Of a DNA stretch of 43,002 bases, positions 8,667 through 16,859 are shown in pieces. Source of the DNA: an uncultured Lachnospiraceae bacterium (GTDB taxonomy: Bacteria > Bacillota > Clostridia > Lachnospirales > Lachnospiraceae). A program made the translations under genes and the position numbers. The stretch lies in the NCBI GenBank assembly GCA_905233695.1, contig CAJODN010000013.1, positions 1 through 43,002 of the forward strand. The letters run 5' to 3'. The notes beneath the pieces are model-generated. The model was not told the origin of the DNA. It ran no database searches and was given only the letters and a program-made list of their open reading frames with translations. The first letter of the stretch is position 1. Each line of letters begins with the position of its first letter.

Positions 8667-8690
8667 ACGCCCCCGCATATGCGGGGGCGT
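8667..8690. terminator. Bidirectional terminator between convergent genes
   Basis: A perfect 10-bp stem, ACGCCCCCGC/GCGGGGGCGT, closes a four-base ATAT loop. It lies 13 nt after the plus-strand TPR-like gene and 14 nt from the minus-strand receptor gene end. A short T-rich tail follows on the plus strand. Confidence 0.85.
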
Positions 8691-8704
8691 TATTATGTAT
8701 TATT

Positions 8705-10189
8705 CTATTCTTCCGTAATTGCCTGCAGCTTCTGGATGCTTGCGAGAATCTCTGATAGGTACTCACTTACTTCTCTTGTTCCGTCAAGTGATTCCTTCGT
8801 AATGTTCATAGTATTCTCACTATTAGCGGTAAGCTCTTCTGTATAAGCACTTGTGTCAGAGATTGAATCTGCAATCTCGGAATTATTCTTGTTGATGTTA
8901 CCGAGGAATTCCGTCTGCTTTCTTACAGCTTCATTCATTGTATTAATATTCTCATCAATAGTCTTGAACTGCTCGTCTGTCTGAGTTACAAGTTCATTCT
9001 GTCTCTGACTTACTTCGTCAAGGTTAGCTACCGCATCATTAACAAGTCCCGCCTCCGTAGCAAGCGTCTCTAATATCTCATTAATCTTAGCCGTCGCGTT
9101 ACTTGTATCGCCGGAAAGCTTCTGAATCTCTCCCGCAACTACCGCGAAACCTTTACCCTGCTCACCGGCTCTTGCAGCCTCAATTGAAGCATTGAGTGAA
9201 AGTAAGTTGGTCTGATCTGCGATGTTACTGATAATAGAGATAAATTCTTTTGCTTCCTGAAGACTGTCTACAAGAGTAGATGTTGCTTCCGAAACCTTTT
9301 CCTTCGACTCTGCAACAAGCTCTGTACTCTGAGAAAGAGCATTTACATTATTCATACCCTGCTCAGAAAGCTTATGTGTCTCGGTAAATCTATCCTGAAT
9401 ATCAGTACTGATCTCTGTAAGTGAATTAAGCTTATCACTGATTCCGTTACTCATTGTGAGCTGTGTCTGTACAGTATCGGCCACATCGCTTGTACCGGAT
9501 GCAATCTCTTCGATAGAAGACTGGGCCGACTCTGACTGCTGCTCGATAGCTTTTGCCTTAGTGTCGATATCGGCAACTCTTTCGCTGAGAGACTCTGTAG
9601 CTTCAGAGATAGCGTTAAGCACTTCCTTCTGCTTCGCCGTCTGTTCTTCAATCTGAGCGAGATGCTTCCTGTTAATATCTTGGACAATCCTTGTTGATAT
9701 AAGTGACAGTACAGCTACAACGATAATCGCAAACACCTGTATCTCATAATCTGCAATATCGTCAGCGGAGGTTGCTCCATATACAATAATTCTTATCGCA
9801 ACCGCTATAATGTTAATTGCAAGATTCACGATGAAGAATTGCAGTAGAACCTTGAAATCACTGTACGTAAGAATTACCGCCATCATCGGGAACATATACA
9901 CGAATGTCAGCGGTGTATCGCCGGTTATAAGAACGTACGCGTAAAGAATTGCATATCCGTATACCGCAATGTACGCCAGCTTCTTAGTCTCAGCATCCTT
10001 CGCCTTCATTATAGCGCCGATAACAAAGGGTACGAATGCGCACGCGAGAAGTATTCCATAGTAAATAATTGTTCTCTCGCCTTTAATAACCTCCATGAGG
10101 TATGCTGCTGCAATAACGCCCAGGGTTACGCCCCAGCCGATTAGCGCAAATCCATTAATTCTGGCCATGTCACTTTTAACTTTTTTCAT
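8705..10189 (-). CDS. Methyl-accepting chemotaxis protein
   Basis: A 494-residue receptor when started at [14 protein letters not shown], whose ATG follows GGGAGGGAACAACC; a Met 8 codons upstream lacks such a site. About six hydrophobic segments fill the first 170 residues ([51 protein letters not shown] and others) with no large extracellular domain. A cytosolic coiled coil follows, carrying the conserved signalling tip [20 protein letters not shown] and [13 protein letters not shown]. The tip binds CheA/CheW in the family. Sensing is therefore probably within the membrane. No CheR-binding tail is seen. It follows truA by 24 nt and may be the last gene of that run. Confidence 0.93.
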   Translation of the reverse strand: MKKVKSDMARINGFALIGWGVTLGVIAAAYLMEVIKGERTIIYYGILLACAFVPFVIGAIMKAKDAETKKLAYIAVYGYAILYAYVLITGDTPLTFVYMFPMMAVILTYSDFKVLLQFFIVNLAINIIAVAIRIIVYGATSADDIADYEIQVFAIIVVAVLSLISTRIVQDINRKHLAQIEEQTAKQKEVLNAISEATESLSERVADIDTKAKAIEQQSESAQSSIEEIASGTSDVADTVQTQLTMSNGISDKLNSLTEISTDIQDRFTETHKLSEQGMNNVNALSQSTELVAESKEKVSEATSTLVDSLQEAKEFISIISNIADQTNLLSLNASIEAARAGEQGKGFAVVAGEIQKLSGDTSNATAKINEILETLATEAGLVNDAVANLDEVSQRQNELVTQTDEQFKTIDENINTMNEAVRKQTEFLGNINKNNSEIADSISDTSAYTEELTANSENTMNITKESLDGTREVSEYLSEILASIQKLQAITEE

Positions 10190-10213
10190 AGGTTGTTCCC
10201 TCCCCTGATACAA

Positions 10214-10948
10214 TCAGATATAGTCTATTTTAACAAGCGTCAATCCACATGGCGGGGCGGTTGGTCCCGCACAGGCTCTGTCCTTTGCTTCTATTATTCC
10301 TTCTATCTCTTCGGGCTTAATATTTCCTTCGCCCACCTTGATAAGTGTTCCCACAATTATCCTTACCATATTGTAAAGAAAACCATCACCAGTACATTTT
10401 ACCACAATCTCATCATCTTGTCTATTAACAGATACTTCTTTAAGTGTTCTGGTAAATGTATTAACCTGTGCCTTAACGGAACAGAAGCTTCTGAAGTCAT
10501 GCGTTCCCTCAAAATACTTTGCTGCTCTTAGCATTGCTTCGATATCAAGGTCATAATGATAGTGATATGTATAGAGACGCCTTATCGGGTCTTCAAATGT
10601 TGTATTGAGGATACGGTACTTATATGTCTTAAGAGAATCTACAAAATGAGGATGCCAATCATCATCTACCTTGCAGGAATCAACAACAACTATATCCTTC
10701 GGAAGTCTTGTGTTAAGAGCGTAGCTGATTCTTGTCGGCTCCATGCACGAGTCTACATCGAAGATAGCCACATTTCCAAGGGAATGGACGCCGGAATCGG
10801 TACGACTTGCGCCCAGGACCTTAATGTCCTGTTCGAAGAATTCCGTAAGTTCCTTATTCAGCACCTCTTCTATTGTTATACCGTTAGGCTGAACCTGCCA
10901 GCCGTGGTAAGCCGTGCCGTCGTAGGCAACCGTAAGCTTTACTCTCAC
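10214..10948 (-). CDS. truA: tRNA pseudouridine(38-40) synthase TruA
   Basis: A 244-residue enzyme that isomerises uridines 38-40 in the tRNA anticodon arm. The N-terminal domain reads VKLTVAYDGTAYHGWQVQPNGITIEEVL. The catalytic Asp51 is in GASRTDSGVHSLGNVAIFD. C-terminal marks are YRYRILNT-type strand (here TYKYRILNT), GTHDFRSFCS and GDGFLYNMVRIIVGTL. The start codon is GTG at 10948, preceded by AGAGGAG 7-8 nt away. It follows ecfT by 92 nt; the ecf-truA link is common in Firmicutes, but the usual rplM-rpsI genes after truA are replaced here by a chemotaxis receptor. Confidence 0.95.
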   Translation of the reverse strand: MRVKLTVAYDGTAYHGWQVQPNGITIEEVLNKELTEFFEQDIKVLGASRTDSGVHSLGNVAIFDVDSCMEPTRISYALNTRLPKDIVVVDSCKVDDDWHPHFVDSLKTYKYRILNTTFEDPIRRLYTYHYHYDLDIEAMLRAAKYFEGTHDFRSFCSVKAQVNTFTRTLKEVSVNRQDDEIVVKCTGDGFLYNMVRIIVGTLIKVGEGNIKPEEIEGIIEAKDRACAGPTAPPCGLTLVKIDYI

Positions 10949-11001
10949 ACAGGACTCCTCTAATCTATGTAACTATTGCAACCATTCCAGCACAAGCATT
11001 C

Positions 11002-11032
11002 ATCGAAGGTTTCTATACAAATTGCCTTCGAT
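11002..11032 (-). other. Hairpin between ecfT and truA
   Basis: ATCGAAGG (11002-11009) and CCTTCGAT (11025-11032) form a perfect 8-bp stem with a 15-nt loop. No poly-T follows on the minus strand, so it is more likely an mRNA processing or stability structure than a terminator. The rest of the 92-nt gap shows only the truA binding site. Confidence 0.5.
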
Positions 11033-11040
11033 TCGAGTAG

Positions 11041-11883
11041 TTACAGGTTAAAAACATTCACGAACAGCGCACTGACATAGCGATTGTATAACACATTTGC
11101 CAAAATAGTAAGCGCAAGAAATGCCACTTCAATTATGTACGCCTTACTGTCGTTACCGCTGTACTTAAGCGGTTTCATCTTAGTTCTTCCGTCGCCTCCG
11201 TTATAGCACCGAGCTTCCATCGCAAGTGCTAAGTCGTTAGCTCTTCTGAATGCCGATACGAAGAGCGGAACCAGGATTGGAATCATACTCTTGGCACGCT
11301 TGAATACACCTCCGGATTCGAAGTCGGCTCCGCGAGCCATCTGAGCCTTCATAATCTTGTCGGTCTCATCAACGAGAATAGGCGTAAACCTAAGAGCAAT
11401 TGACATCATCATTGCAATCTCATGTACCGGAATCTTAATCTTATTGAGAAATCCCAGCGCCTTTTCCAGGCCATCCGTAAGCTGATTCGGCGTAGTCGTA
11501 AGTGTCATAATGGACGTTCCCACGATAAGGTACACCATTCTTATTATCATGAAAATGCAATTCTTAATACCTACATCCGTTATACGAAAGATCCAGAACT
11601 GAACAAGCACATTTCCCGGAGTCAGAAAAAGATTAAAAATACCCGCCACAACGAGAAGCAGGACTATTGACCTTAGCCCCTTAAGCATATAACTTAAGGG
11701 CACCTTACAGAGTATTATCATAGCCACAAGAAATATCGTAACCACAATAATCGAGAAGATATTACTTGCAAGAAATACGCATATAATAAAAAGAAATGCC
11801 CCCATTAATTTTACTCTCGGATCAAGTCTGTGTATTACTGAATCCACCGGATAATATTGTCCAAAAGTAAGCTCTCTAAACAT
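11041..11883 (-). CDS. ecfT: Energy-coupling factor transporter transmembrane protein EcfT
   Basis: A 280-residue membrane protein with about five to six hydrophobic segments. It couples the ATPases EcfA1 and EcfA2 to substrate-binding S components in group II ECF vitamin transporters. The diagnostic cytosolic coupling motifs are MARGADFES (A-R-G) and AMEARCYNGG (A-R-C variant of the second motif). The N-terminus has FGQYYPVDSVIHRLDPRVKL, a standard EcfT opening. It lies 11 nt after ecfA2. No S component gene is nearby, as expected for a shared module serving scattered S proteins. Confidence 0.95.
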   Translation of the reverse strand: MFRELTFGQYYPVDSVIHRLDPRVKLMGAFLFIICVFLASNIFSIIVVTIFLVAMIILCKVPLSYMLKGLRSIVLLLVVAGIFNLFLTPGNVLVQFWIFRITDVGIKNCIFMIIRMVYLIVGTSIMTLTTTPNQLTDGLEKALGFLNKIKIPVHEIAMMMSIALRFTPILVDETDKIMKAQMARGADFESGGVFKRAKSMIPILVPLFVSAFRRANDLALAMEARCYNGGDGRTKMKPLKYSGNDSKAYIIEVAFLALTILANVLYNRYVSALFVNVFNL

Positions 11884-11894
11884 TACAAAAATCC

Positions 11895-12746
11895 TTAAAC
11901 CTTATTATATATCCTAAGAATCTCTTCCTTGGCCTCCTCGACTGTTGTAACGTCAAGGGATACATCGAAGCCAAAGCGTCTCATATCATGCATTAGATAT
12001 GTTATCTCCGGAGCACGAAGTCCCATTTCTTCAAGCTCTCTATAGTGTCTGTACACTTCCTTGGGCGTATCGTCATATGCGATTTTACCCTCATCCATAA
12101 CTAAAATTCTATCAACGAGTCTCGCAATATCCTCCATACTGTGGGACACGAGAATAACGGTGTTACCCGTGGTGCTATGCATATTATATATCATATCAAG
12201 AATGTCGTCTCTGCCCTTGGGATCAAGTCCCGCCGTTGGCTCATCGAGAATCAGTATCTCAGGCTTCATTGCAAGTACTCCCGCAATGGCCGCTCTCCTC
12301 TTCTGCCCTCCGGATAAGTCGAAAGGAGATGCCGATATAAGATCCTCCGGAAAATCCACAAGCTTTAACGCTTCGTACACTCTGTCGTCAACTTCCTCTT
12401 TCGTAAGACCAAGGTTGGAAGGACCGAAGCATATGTCTTCGAAAACAGTTGCTTCAAAGAGCTGGTGCTCGGGATACTGGAATACCATCCCTACTTTGCT
12501 TCGAAGGGTTGCTTTCGAAAAGCCCTTTTCGGATGTGTCTTTACCGTTAAAATACACGGTACCGCTTGTGGGCTTAAGAAGACCGTTCATATGCTGTATA
12601 AGTGTGGATTTGCCGGAACCCGTGTGACCTATGATTCCGATAAATTCGTTATCTTCTATTTTAAGTGACACGTTATCCAGTGCCACGGTCTCATATGCAT
12701 TCCCGGGGGAGTAGACGTATGAGATTTTATCCAGTATTAGTGACAT
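11895..12746 (-). CDS. ecfA2: Energy-coupling factor ATPase EcfA2
   Basis: A 283-residue ABC ATPase of the ECF vitamin-uptake module. Walker A is GHTGSGKST (residues 40-48), the Q-loop VFQYPEHQLFEATVFED, the signature LSGGQKRR and Walker B ILILDEPTAGLDP, followed by switch His in LVSHSMED. The start is set at MSLILDKISYVYSPG, where AAAGGAT lies upstream; an in-frame extension would overlap ecfA1. It lies 10 nt after ecfA1, and the ecfA1-ecfA2-ecfT order is the standard one. The C-terminal roughly 60 residues are the usual EcfA extension. Confidence 0.95.
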   Translation of the reverse strand: MSLILDKISYVYSPGNAYETVALDNVSLKIEDNEFIGIIGHTGSGKSTLIQHMNGLLKPTSGTVYFNGKDTSEKGFSKATLRSKVGMVFQYPEHQLFEATVFEDICFGPSNLGLTKEEVDDRVYEALKLVDFPEDLISASPFDLSGGQKRRAAIAGVLAMKPEILILDEPTAGLDPKGRDDILDMIYNMHSTTGNTVILVSHSMEDIARLVDRILVMDEGKIAYDDTPKEVYRHYRELEEMGLRAPEITYLMHDMRRFGFDVSLDVTTVEEAKEEILRIYNKV

Positions 12747-12756
12747 GTTGTATCCT

Positions 12757-13614
12757 TTATCTTGAGTGAGCCGCAGAAAGGGCATCTATCAGTTCCTGTC
12801 TTGTCAGTATGCCCTCGGGAATGCTTAAGCCGGACTTCCTGAGTTCGTCTGCCAAAAGTGTTACCTGTGGCACATCGAGGTGCAATTCCTTCAGCCTGTC
12901 AACCTGAGCGAATACTTCTCTGGGAGTACCTGACATAGCAACATTTCCCTCATGCATCACGTACACCTTGTCAGCATCTATAACTTCTTCCATATAGTGA
13001 GTTATAAGAATTATCGTTACACCCTTCTCGCGGTTAAGCTCGTGAAGAGCTTCTATGACCTCTTGGCGACCGACCGGATCAAGCATGGCCGTCGGTTCGT
13101 CCGCAACAATGCACTTAGGCTCCATAGCCATAACGCCTGCGATGGCAACCCTCTGCTTCTGCCCGCCGGAGAGCTTGTTAGGCGAGTGCCCTCTGTATTC
13201 CCACATTCCTACAGCCTTAAGGCTCCTGATAACTCTCTCCCATATCTCGTCCGTGGGAACTCCGATATTCTCAGGGCCAAAGCCCACGTCTTCCTCAACT
13301 ATACTTGCAATAATCTGGTTATCGGGATTCTGGAATACCATTCCCGCTCGACGTCTTACCTCCATTGTATTATCTTCTTCCGAGGTATCAAGACCGTCGA
13401 CTAAGAGCGTTCCGTCACTTGGCGTAAGAAGCGCATTAAGAAGCTTTGCAAATGTGGATTTACCCGAGCCGTTATGTCCGAGAACACAAATGAATTGCCC
13501 TCTTAAAACGTCAATATTGACTTTGTCAAGGGCAACGCTTATATCCTCTATATTGTCTTCTTCGTCTCTCCTGATATACTGGTAAGAGACGTCTCTTGCT
13601 TTAATTATTCCCAT
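12757..13614 (-). CDS. ecfA1: Energy-coupling factor ATPase EcfA1
   Basis: A 285-residue ABC ATPase, partner of EcfA2 in powering vitamin uptake through EcfT. Walker A is GHNGSGKST (residues 46-54), the Q-loop VFQNPDNQIIASIVEEDVGFGPENIG, which is the typical EcfA1 sequence, the signature LSGGQKQR, Walker B CIVADEPTAMLDP and the switch LITHYMEEV. Its first codons overlap the end of trmL by 10 nt, which indicates translational coupling in one mRNA. It acts on the inner face of the membrane. Confidence 0.95.
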   Translation of the reverse strand: MGIIKARDVSYQYIRRDEEDNIEDISVALDKVNIDVLRGQFICVLGHNGSGKSTFAKLLNALLTPSDGTLLVDGLDTSEEDNTMEVRRRAGMVFQNPDNQIIASIVEEDVGFGPENIGVPTDEIWERVIRSLKAVGMWEYRGHSPNKLSGGQKQRVAIAGVMAMEPKCIVADEPTAMLDPVGRQEVIEALHELNREKGVTIILITHYMEEVIDADKVYVMHEGNVAMSGTPREVFAQVDRLKELHLDVPQVTLLADELRKSGLSIPEGILTRQELIDALSAAHSR

Positions 13615-14102
13615 GAAAGTCTGTGTAAATCTCCCTCTTTGTTAAGCCCGAAAAAATCATTCTGACGAAGCGCTTCGTATAATACAATCGCTGCGGCGTT
13701 AGACAGATTAAGCGATCTCTTGTCTTCATACATCGGTATTCTCACTGAATTCTTGGGATTCTTAACAAGAATTTCTTCCGGTATTCCTCCGCTTTCCTTA
13801 CCGAACATTATGAAGTCACCGTCACGATAGCTTACATCCGTATAGACATGTCTCGCCTTCGTGGTCGCCATATAGATATTGACATCCGGATTCCTTTCTA
13901 AGAAGTCATTCCAGTCATCATATATTGTAACATCAAGTTCTTGCCAATAATCCATTCCCGCACGCTTAACTGTCTTGTCATTAATGATAAATCCCATCGG
14001 TTCGATAAGATGAAGCTTTGTGTTCGTTATTACACATGTACGTCCGATGTTACCTGTATTGCCGGGAATCTCGGGCTCGTACAGTACTATATTAAGAGAC
14101 AT
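13605..14102 (-). CDS. trmL: tRNA (cytidine/uridine-34 2'-O)-methyltransferase TrmL
   Basis: A 165-residue SPOUT methyltransferase that uses S-adenosylmethionine to methylate the wobble base ribose of certain leucine tRNAs. Visible marks are LYEPEIPGNTGNIGRTC at the start, HLIEPMGF, the knot segment IMFGKESGGIPEEIL, and RIPMYEDKRSLNLSNAAAIVLYEALRQ. The start codon overlaps the aminotransferase stop (TAATG) and its end overlaps ecfA1 by 10 nt. Lying between an aminotransferase and the ECF genes, it seems to be a housekeeping passenger of the operon. Confidence 0.94.
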   Translation of the reverse strand: MSLNIVLYEPEIPGNTGNIGRTCVITNTKLHLIEPMGFIINDKTVKRAGMDYWQELDVTIYDDWNDFLERNPDVNIYMATTKARHVYTDVSYRDGDFIMFGKESGGIPEEILVKNPKNSVRIPMYEDKRSLNLSNAAAIVLYEALRQNDFFGLNKEGDLHRLSWE

Positions 14103-15271
14103 TACATTTCCTCTCTTAATTCACCGATGAATTCTTCTATCCTGCCAAGCGCTTCCTTAAGATTGCTGAGTGAATATGCATATGATATACGAAGAAAGCC
14201 TTCACCGCATTCTCCGAAGGCATTACCCGGAACGACAGCAACCTTCTTAGACTTAAGAAGTCTCGTTGCGAATTCGTCCGAAGTCATACCGAACTCTTTT
14301 ATGGACGGGAACATGTAGAACGCGCCGAATGGCTCGAAGCACTTAAGCCCCATCTCCCTGAATCTTTGTAGAAGGTATCTTCTTCTGGCGTTATATTCTT
14401 CACGCATCTCAGCTACCTCTTTATCACATTCTCTTATTGCCTTTACCGCGGCATACTGGCTTGTTGTAGGTGCGCACATAATTGCGAACTGATGAATCTT
14501 AAGCATCTCTGCAATTATTTCCTTAGGTGCGCATGCGTACCCCAGACGCCATCCCGTCATAGCGTGAGACTTAGAGAAACCGTTAATCAGAACTGTTCTC
14601 TCCTTCATACCCGGCAAGCTTGCGATACTAACATGCGAATCGAGGTATGTAAGCTCTGAATATATCTCATCCGACATAACAAATATATCATGCTTTATTA
14701 CAACTTCCGCTATCTTCTCAAGATCCTTTCTCTCTAAGACAGCACCCGTGGGATTATTGGGAAAAGGGAGCACAAGAAGCTTCGTCTTATCAGTTATGGC
14801 TTCCTCTAATTCCTCTGCCGTAAGTCTGAAGTCATTCTCTTCCTTAAGCTCGATAATAACAGGTTTACCGCCGGCGAGTATTGTGCAGGGCTCATACGAT
14901 ACGTAGCTTGGCTGCGGAATTAAGACCTCGTCTCCAATATCAATCATTGCGCGAAGACCTATGTCAATAGCCTCGGAACCTCCGACTGTTATTAACATTT
15001 CCTCGTAAGGGTCATAAGTAAGACTGTATCTTCTGTCTAAGAATTTCGCGATTTCTTCCTTTAATTCCTTAAGTCCTGCATTACTTGTATAAAATGTTCT
15101 ACCCTGCTCAAGAGAATAAATTGCTTCATCACGTACTCTCCAAGGAGTATCAAAATCAGGTTCTCCTACTCCCAGTGAGATAGCATCCGTCATCTCGCTT
15201 ACTACATCGAAGAACTTCCTGATACCCGATGGTTTAACTTCTCTGATTGTCTTATTAAGTGGATCTCTCAT
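14102..15271 (-). CDS. Class I/II PLP aminotransferase
   Basis: A 389-residue fold type I aminotransferase. It has the N-terminal ISLGVGEPDFDTPWRV segment, YTSNAGLKELKEEIA, LPFPNNPTGAVLERKDLE, DEIYSELTY (Asp201 and Tyr204 contact PLP) and the Schiff-base lysine 234 in NGFSKSHAMTGWRLGY. C-terminal FLRISYAYS has the Arg that binds the substrate carboxylate. The subgroup resembles aspartate, alanine or aromatic aminotransferases; the exact substrate cannot be read. Its ATG overlaps the stop of the Lrp regulator gene by 4 nt, so that regulator may control it in response to an amino acid. Confidence 0.92.
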   Translation of the reverse strand: MRDPLNKTIREVKPSGIRKFFDVVSEMTDAISLGVGEPDFDTPWRVRDEAIYSLEQGRTFYTSNAGLKELKEEIAKFLDRRYSLTYDPYEEMLITVGGSEAIDIGLRAMIDIGDEVLIPQPSYVSYEPCTILAGGKPVIIELKEENDFRLTAEELEEAITDKTKLLVLPFPNNPTGAVLERKDLEKIAEVVIKHDIFVMSDEIYSELTYLDSHVSIASLPGMKERTVLINGFSKSHAMTGWRLGYACAPKEIIAEMLKIHQFAIMCAPTTSQYAAVKAIRECDKEVAEMREEYNARRRYLLQRFREMGLKCFEPFGAFYMFPSIKEFGMTSDEFATRLLKSKKVAVVPGNAFGECGEGFLRISYAYSLSNLKEALGRIEEFIGELREEM

Positions 15272-15750
15272 GGTAAAATTAGTGCCCTTTCATCCTTGTG
15301 ACTTTCCTGCATAATTGTTCCGTAATCTTTATATTTCTTAAGTATAAAATTCGTCTTGGTGCTTAGAACCGACTCCATGGGAGACAACTTAGACGATACG
15401 AATTCCGCAACTTCCCTAAGAGTCTTTCCTTCAATGATTACCATAAAGTCGAATCCGCCGGAGATAAGATAAAGCGCATTTACCTCAGGGTAGTGATATA
15501 TATGCTCTGCAACCTTATCAAAGCCCATGCCCCGTTGCGGAGTAACGCGAACCTCTATAAGCGCCTTGACCTTCTCAACATTTACCCTGTCCCAATTGAC
15601 AAGGGCATGGTAGCCACATATAACATGGTTGTTCTCCATGTCTTCAAGACAGTTAAGAACGGCTGCTTCGTCTTCACCGACAAGTGCCGCAAGGTCATGA
15701 ACATCAATTCGACCGTTCTTCTCGATGTAATTAAGAATCTTCTCTTCCAT
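15268..15750 (-). CDS. Lrp/AsnC family transcriptional regulator
   Basis: A 160-residue protein with an N-terminal winged helix-turn-helix (about residues 1-60, ILNYIEKNGRIDVHDLAALVGEDEAAVLNCLEDMENNHVICGY) and a C-terminal RAM/AsnC effector domain (about 70-145; VKALIEVRVTPQRGMGFDKVAEHI, YLISGGFDFMVIIEGKTLREVAEF, LSTKTNFILKKYKDYG). Such proteins form octamers that bind DNA and sense amino acids. The ORF overlaps its upstream neighbour by 1 nt and the aminotransferase by 4 nt, so it most likely senses a substrate or product of that enzyme. No binding site can be recognised. Confidence 0.92.
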   Translation of the reverse strand: MEEKILNYIEKNGRIDVHDLAALVGEDEAAVLNCLEDMENNHVICGYHALVNWDRVNVEKVKALIEVRVTPQRGMGFDKVAEHIYHYPEVNALYLISGGFDFMVIIEGKTLREVAEFVSSKLSPMESVLSTKTNFILKKYKDYGTIMQESHKDERALILP

Positions 15751-16742
15751 TAATCTCTGCCTCCAATCACCTTATATAATTCATCCTTCTGAGGTGTCTC
15801 AAGAAACCGCACCTCTTCGCCGTTAAGTAATCTTCTGTCGTTAGAGTCGGTTGCTTTACCGATTTTGACCGCTTCTATTCCATTTGCAATAAGGGTGTCA
15901 ACTATTTCGTCGCCGTCAGACCCCGCTATAAGAAGACATCCCGAAGATATAAGCTTATAAGGGTTGACTCCGAAATACTCGCATATCTCCACCGTCTCCT
16001 GCCTAATATTAATCTTCTTAAGAGAAATGTCAAGTCCCACGCCGGATGCTTCGGCTATCTCCCAGAGGGCTCCGAATATCCCACCTTCCGTAACATCATG
16101 AAATGACACCGCTAAGTCTCTTGTAAGCTCTGCCTCCTTAACAATAAGGATCTCGTCATCAAAGCTTTTCGCCTTATCAATCATGGTTTTGGGGAAATGT
16201 GATAATAGCTCCTCTTCCTTTTCCTTAGCCATAATACTTGTTCCCTCAAGCGCAATGGCCTTAGTCATTACAATATCCATTCCGGGCTCAATTCTGCTGG
16301 CCTTAAGAAGCTTGTTTTCTTGTACCTTGCCGACTCCCGTAACCGATACGAGCGGACTGTTAACAACCTTTGTAACCTCGGTATGTCCGCCGATAACCTG
16401 AATATTAAGTGCGTGGCATGCATCGTATATATCTGACATGATTTCTTCCAGCTCTTCTTCAAGTGTCTTATCGGGAAGAAGAATTGTTACCATGATTCCG
16501 ATAATCTCTGCACCGGAACAAGCTATATCGTTAGCGGTAATCTTCACCGCCAGTGTTCCCACGTCCTTGACGGTTCCGGTGATAGGGTCTGTTGACATCA
16601 CCATTACTTCGCCTTCTTCAAGCTTAACGGCTCCGCAGTCTTCACCAATTGCCGCGCCGAGTATAACTTCAGGTCTTACACTATTAACTTTCTTAAGCAC
16701 GCACCTCTTAAGTACGCTTTCGGGTAGTTTACCTATCTTCAT
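15750..16742 (-). CDS. AIR-synthase-like (PurM/HypE superfamily) protein
   Basis: A 330-residue protein when started at MKIGKLPESVLKRCVL. The N-terminal AIR synthase domain has AIGEDCGAVKLEEGEVMVMSTDPITGT and VKITANDIACSGAEI. The C-terminal domain has HDVTEGGIFGALWEIAEASGVGLDI and NPYKLISSGCLLIAG. This resembles HypE and related ATP-using PurM relatives found in Clostridia without hydrogenase genes; the substrate is unknown. The start is uncertain. This ATG lacks a clear Shine-Dalgarno, an earlier in-frame ATG (16766) directly abuts GGGAGG, and another lies at 16802. The 5' region is a palindromic repeat copy. It heads the Lrp-aminotransferase-trmL-ecf run. Confidence 0.85.
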   Translation of the reverse strand: MKIGKLPESVLKRCVLKKVNSVRPEVILGAAIGEDCGAVKLEEGEVMVMSTDPITGTVKDVGTLAVKITANDIACSGAEIIGIMVTILLPDKTLEEELEEIMSDIYDACHALNIQVIGGHTEVTKVVNSPLVSVTGVGKVQENKLLKASRIEPGMDIVMTKAIALEGTSIMAKEKEEELLSHFPKTMIDKAKSFDDEILIVKEAELTRDLAVSFHDVTEGGIFGALWEIAEASGVGLDISLKKINIRQETVEICEYFGVNPYKLISSGCLLIAGSDGDEIVDTLIANGIEAVKIGKATDSNDRRLLNGEEVRFLETPQKDELYKVIGGRD

Positions 16743-16754
16743 AATTAACCATTG

Positions 16755-16800
16755 GTCGTAAGGCATCCTCCCACACTGCGTGTGGGTCCCTCCTTCCGAC
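16755..16800 (-). repeat. Palindromic AGGAGGGA repeat, copy A
   Basis: Three stacked helices on the minus strand. The outer GTCG/CGAC pairs 16797-16800 with 16755-16758. AAGG/CCTT pairs 16792-16795 with 16760-16763. The apical stem CCCACAC/GTGTGGG (16780-16786 with 16770-16776) has a 3-nt loop. A purine-rich internal loop contributes GGGA and AGGA. It shares its layout with 28322-28368 and 33892-33933. It starts about where transcription should begin, 3-7 nt after an extended -10 box, so it would form the 5' end of the mRNA. Confidence 0.75.
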
Positions 16801-16802
16801 AT

Positions 16803-16811
16803 ATTATACCA
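16803..16811 (-). promoter_or_regulatory. Extended -10 promoter of the AIR-synthase-like operon
   Basis: The minus strand reads TGGTATAAT, a full extended -10 element, directly after the poly-T of the VanW terminator. No good -35 box is present (CGTACA lies at 17-nt spacing, inside the hairpin). Confidence 0.6.
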
Positions 16812-16812
16812 C

Positions 16813-16842
16813 AAAAGACTGCTCATGTACGAGCAGTCTTTT
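16813..16842. terminator. Terminator after the VanW gene
   Basis: AAAAGACTGCTC/GAGCAGTCTTTT form a 12-bp stem with a 6-nt loop. It lies 17 nt after the VanW stop codon on the minus strand and has T runs on both sides. Confidence 0.9.
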
Positions 16843-16859
16843 TTATTATCAAGAAATGC

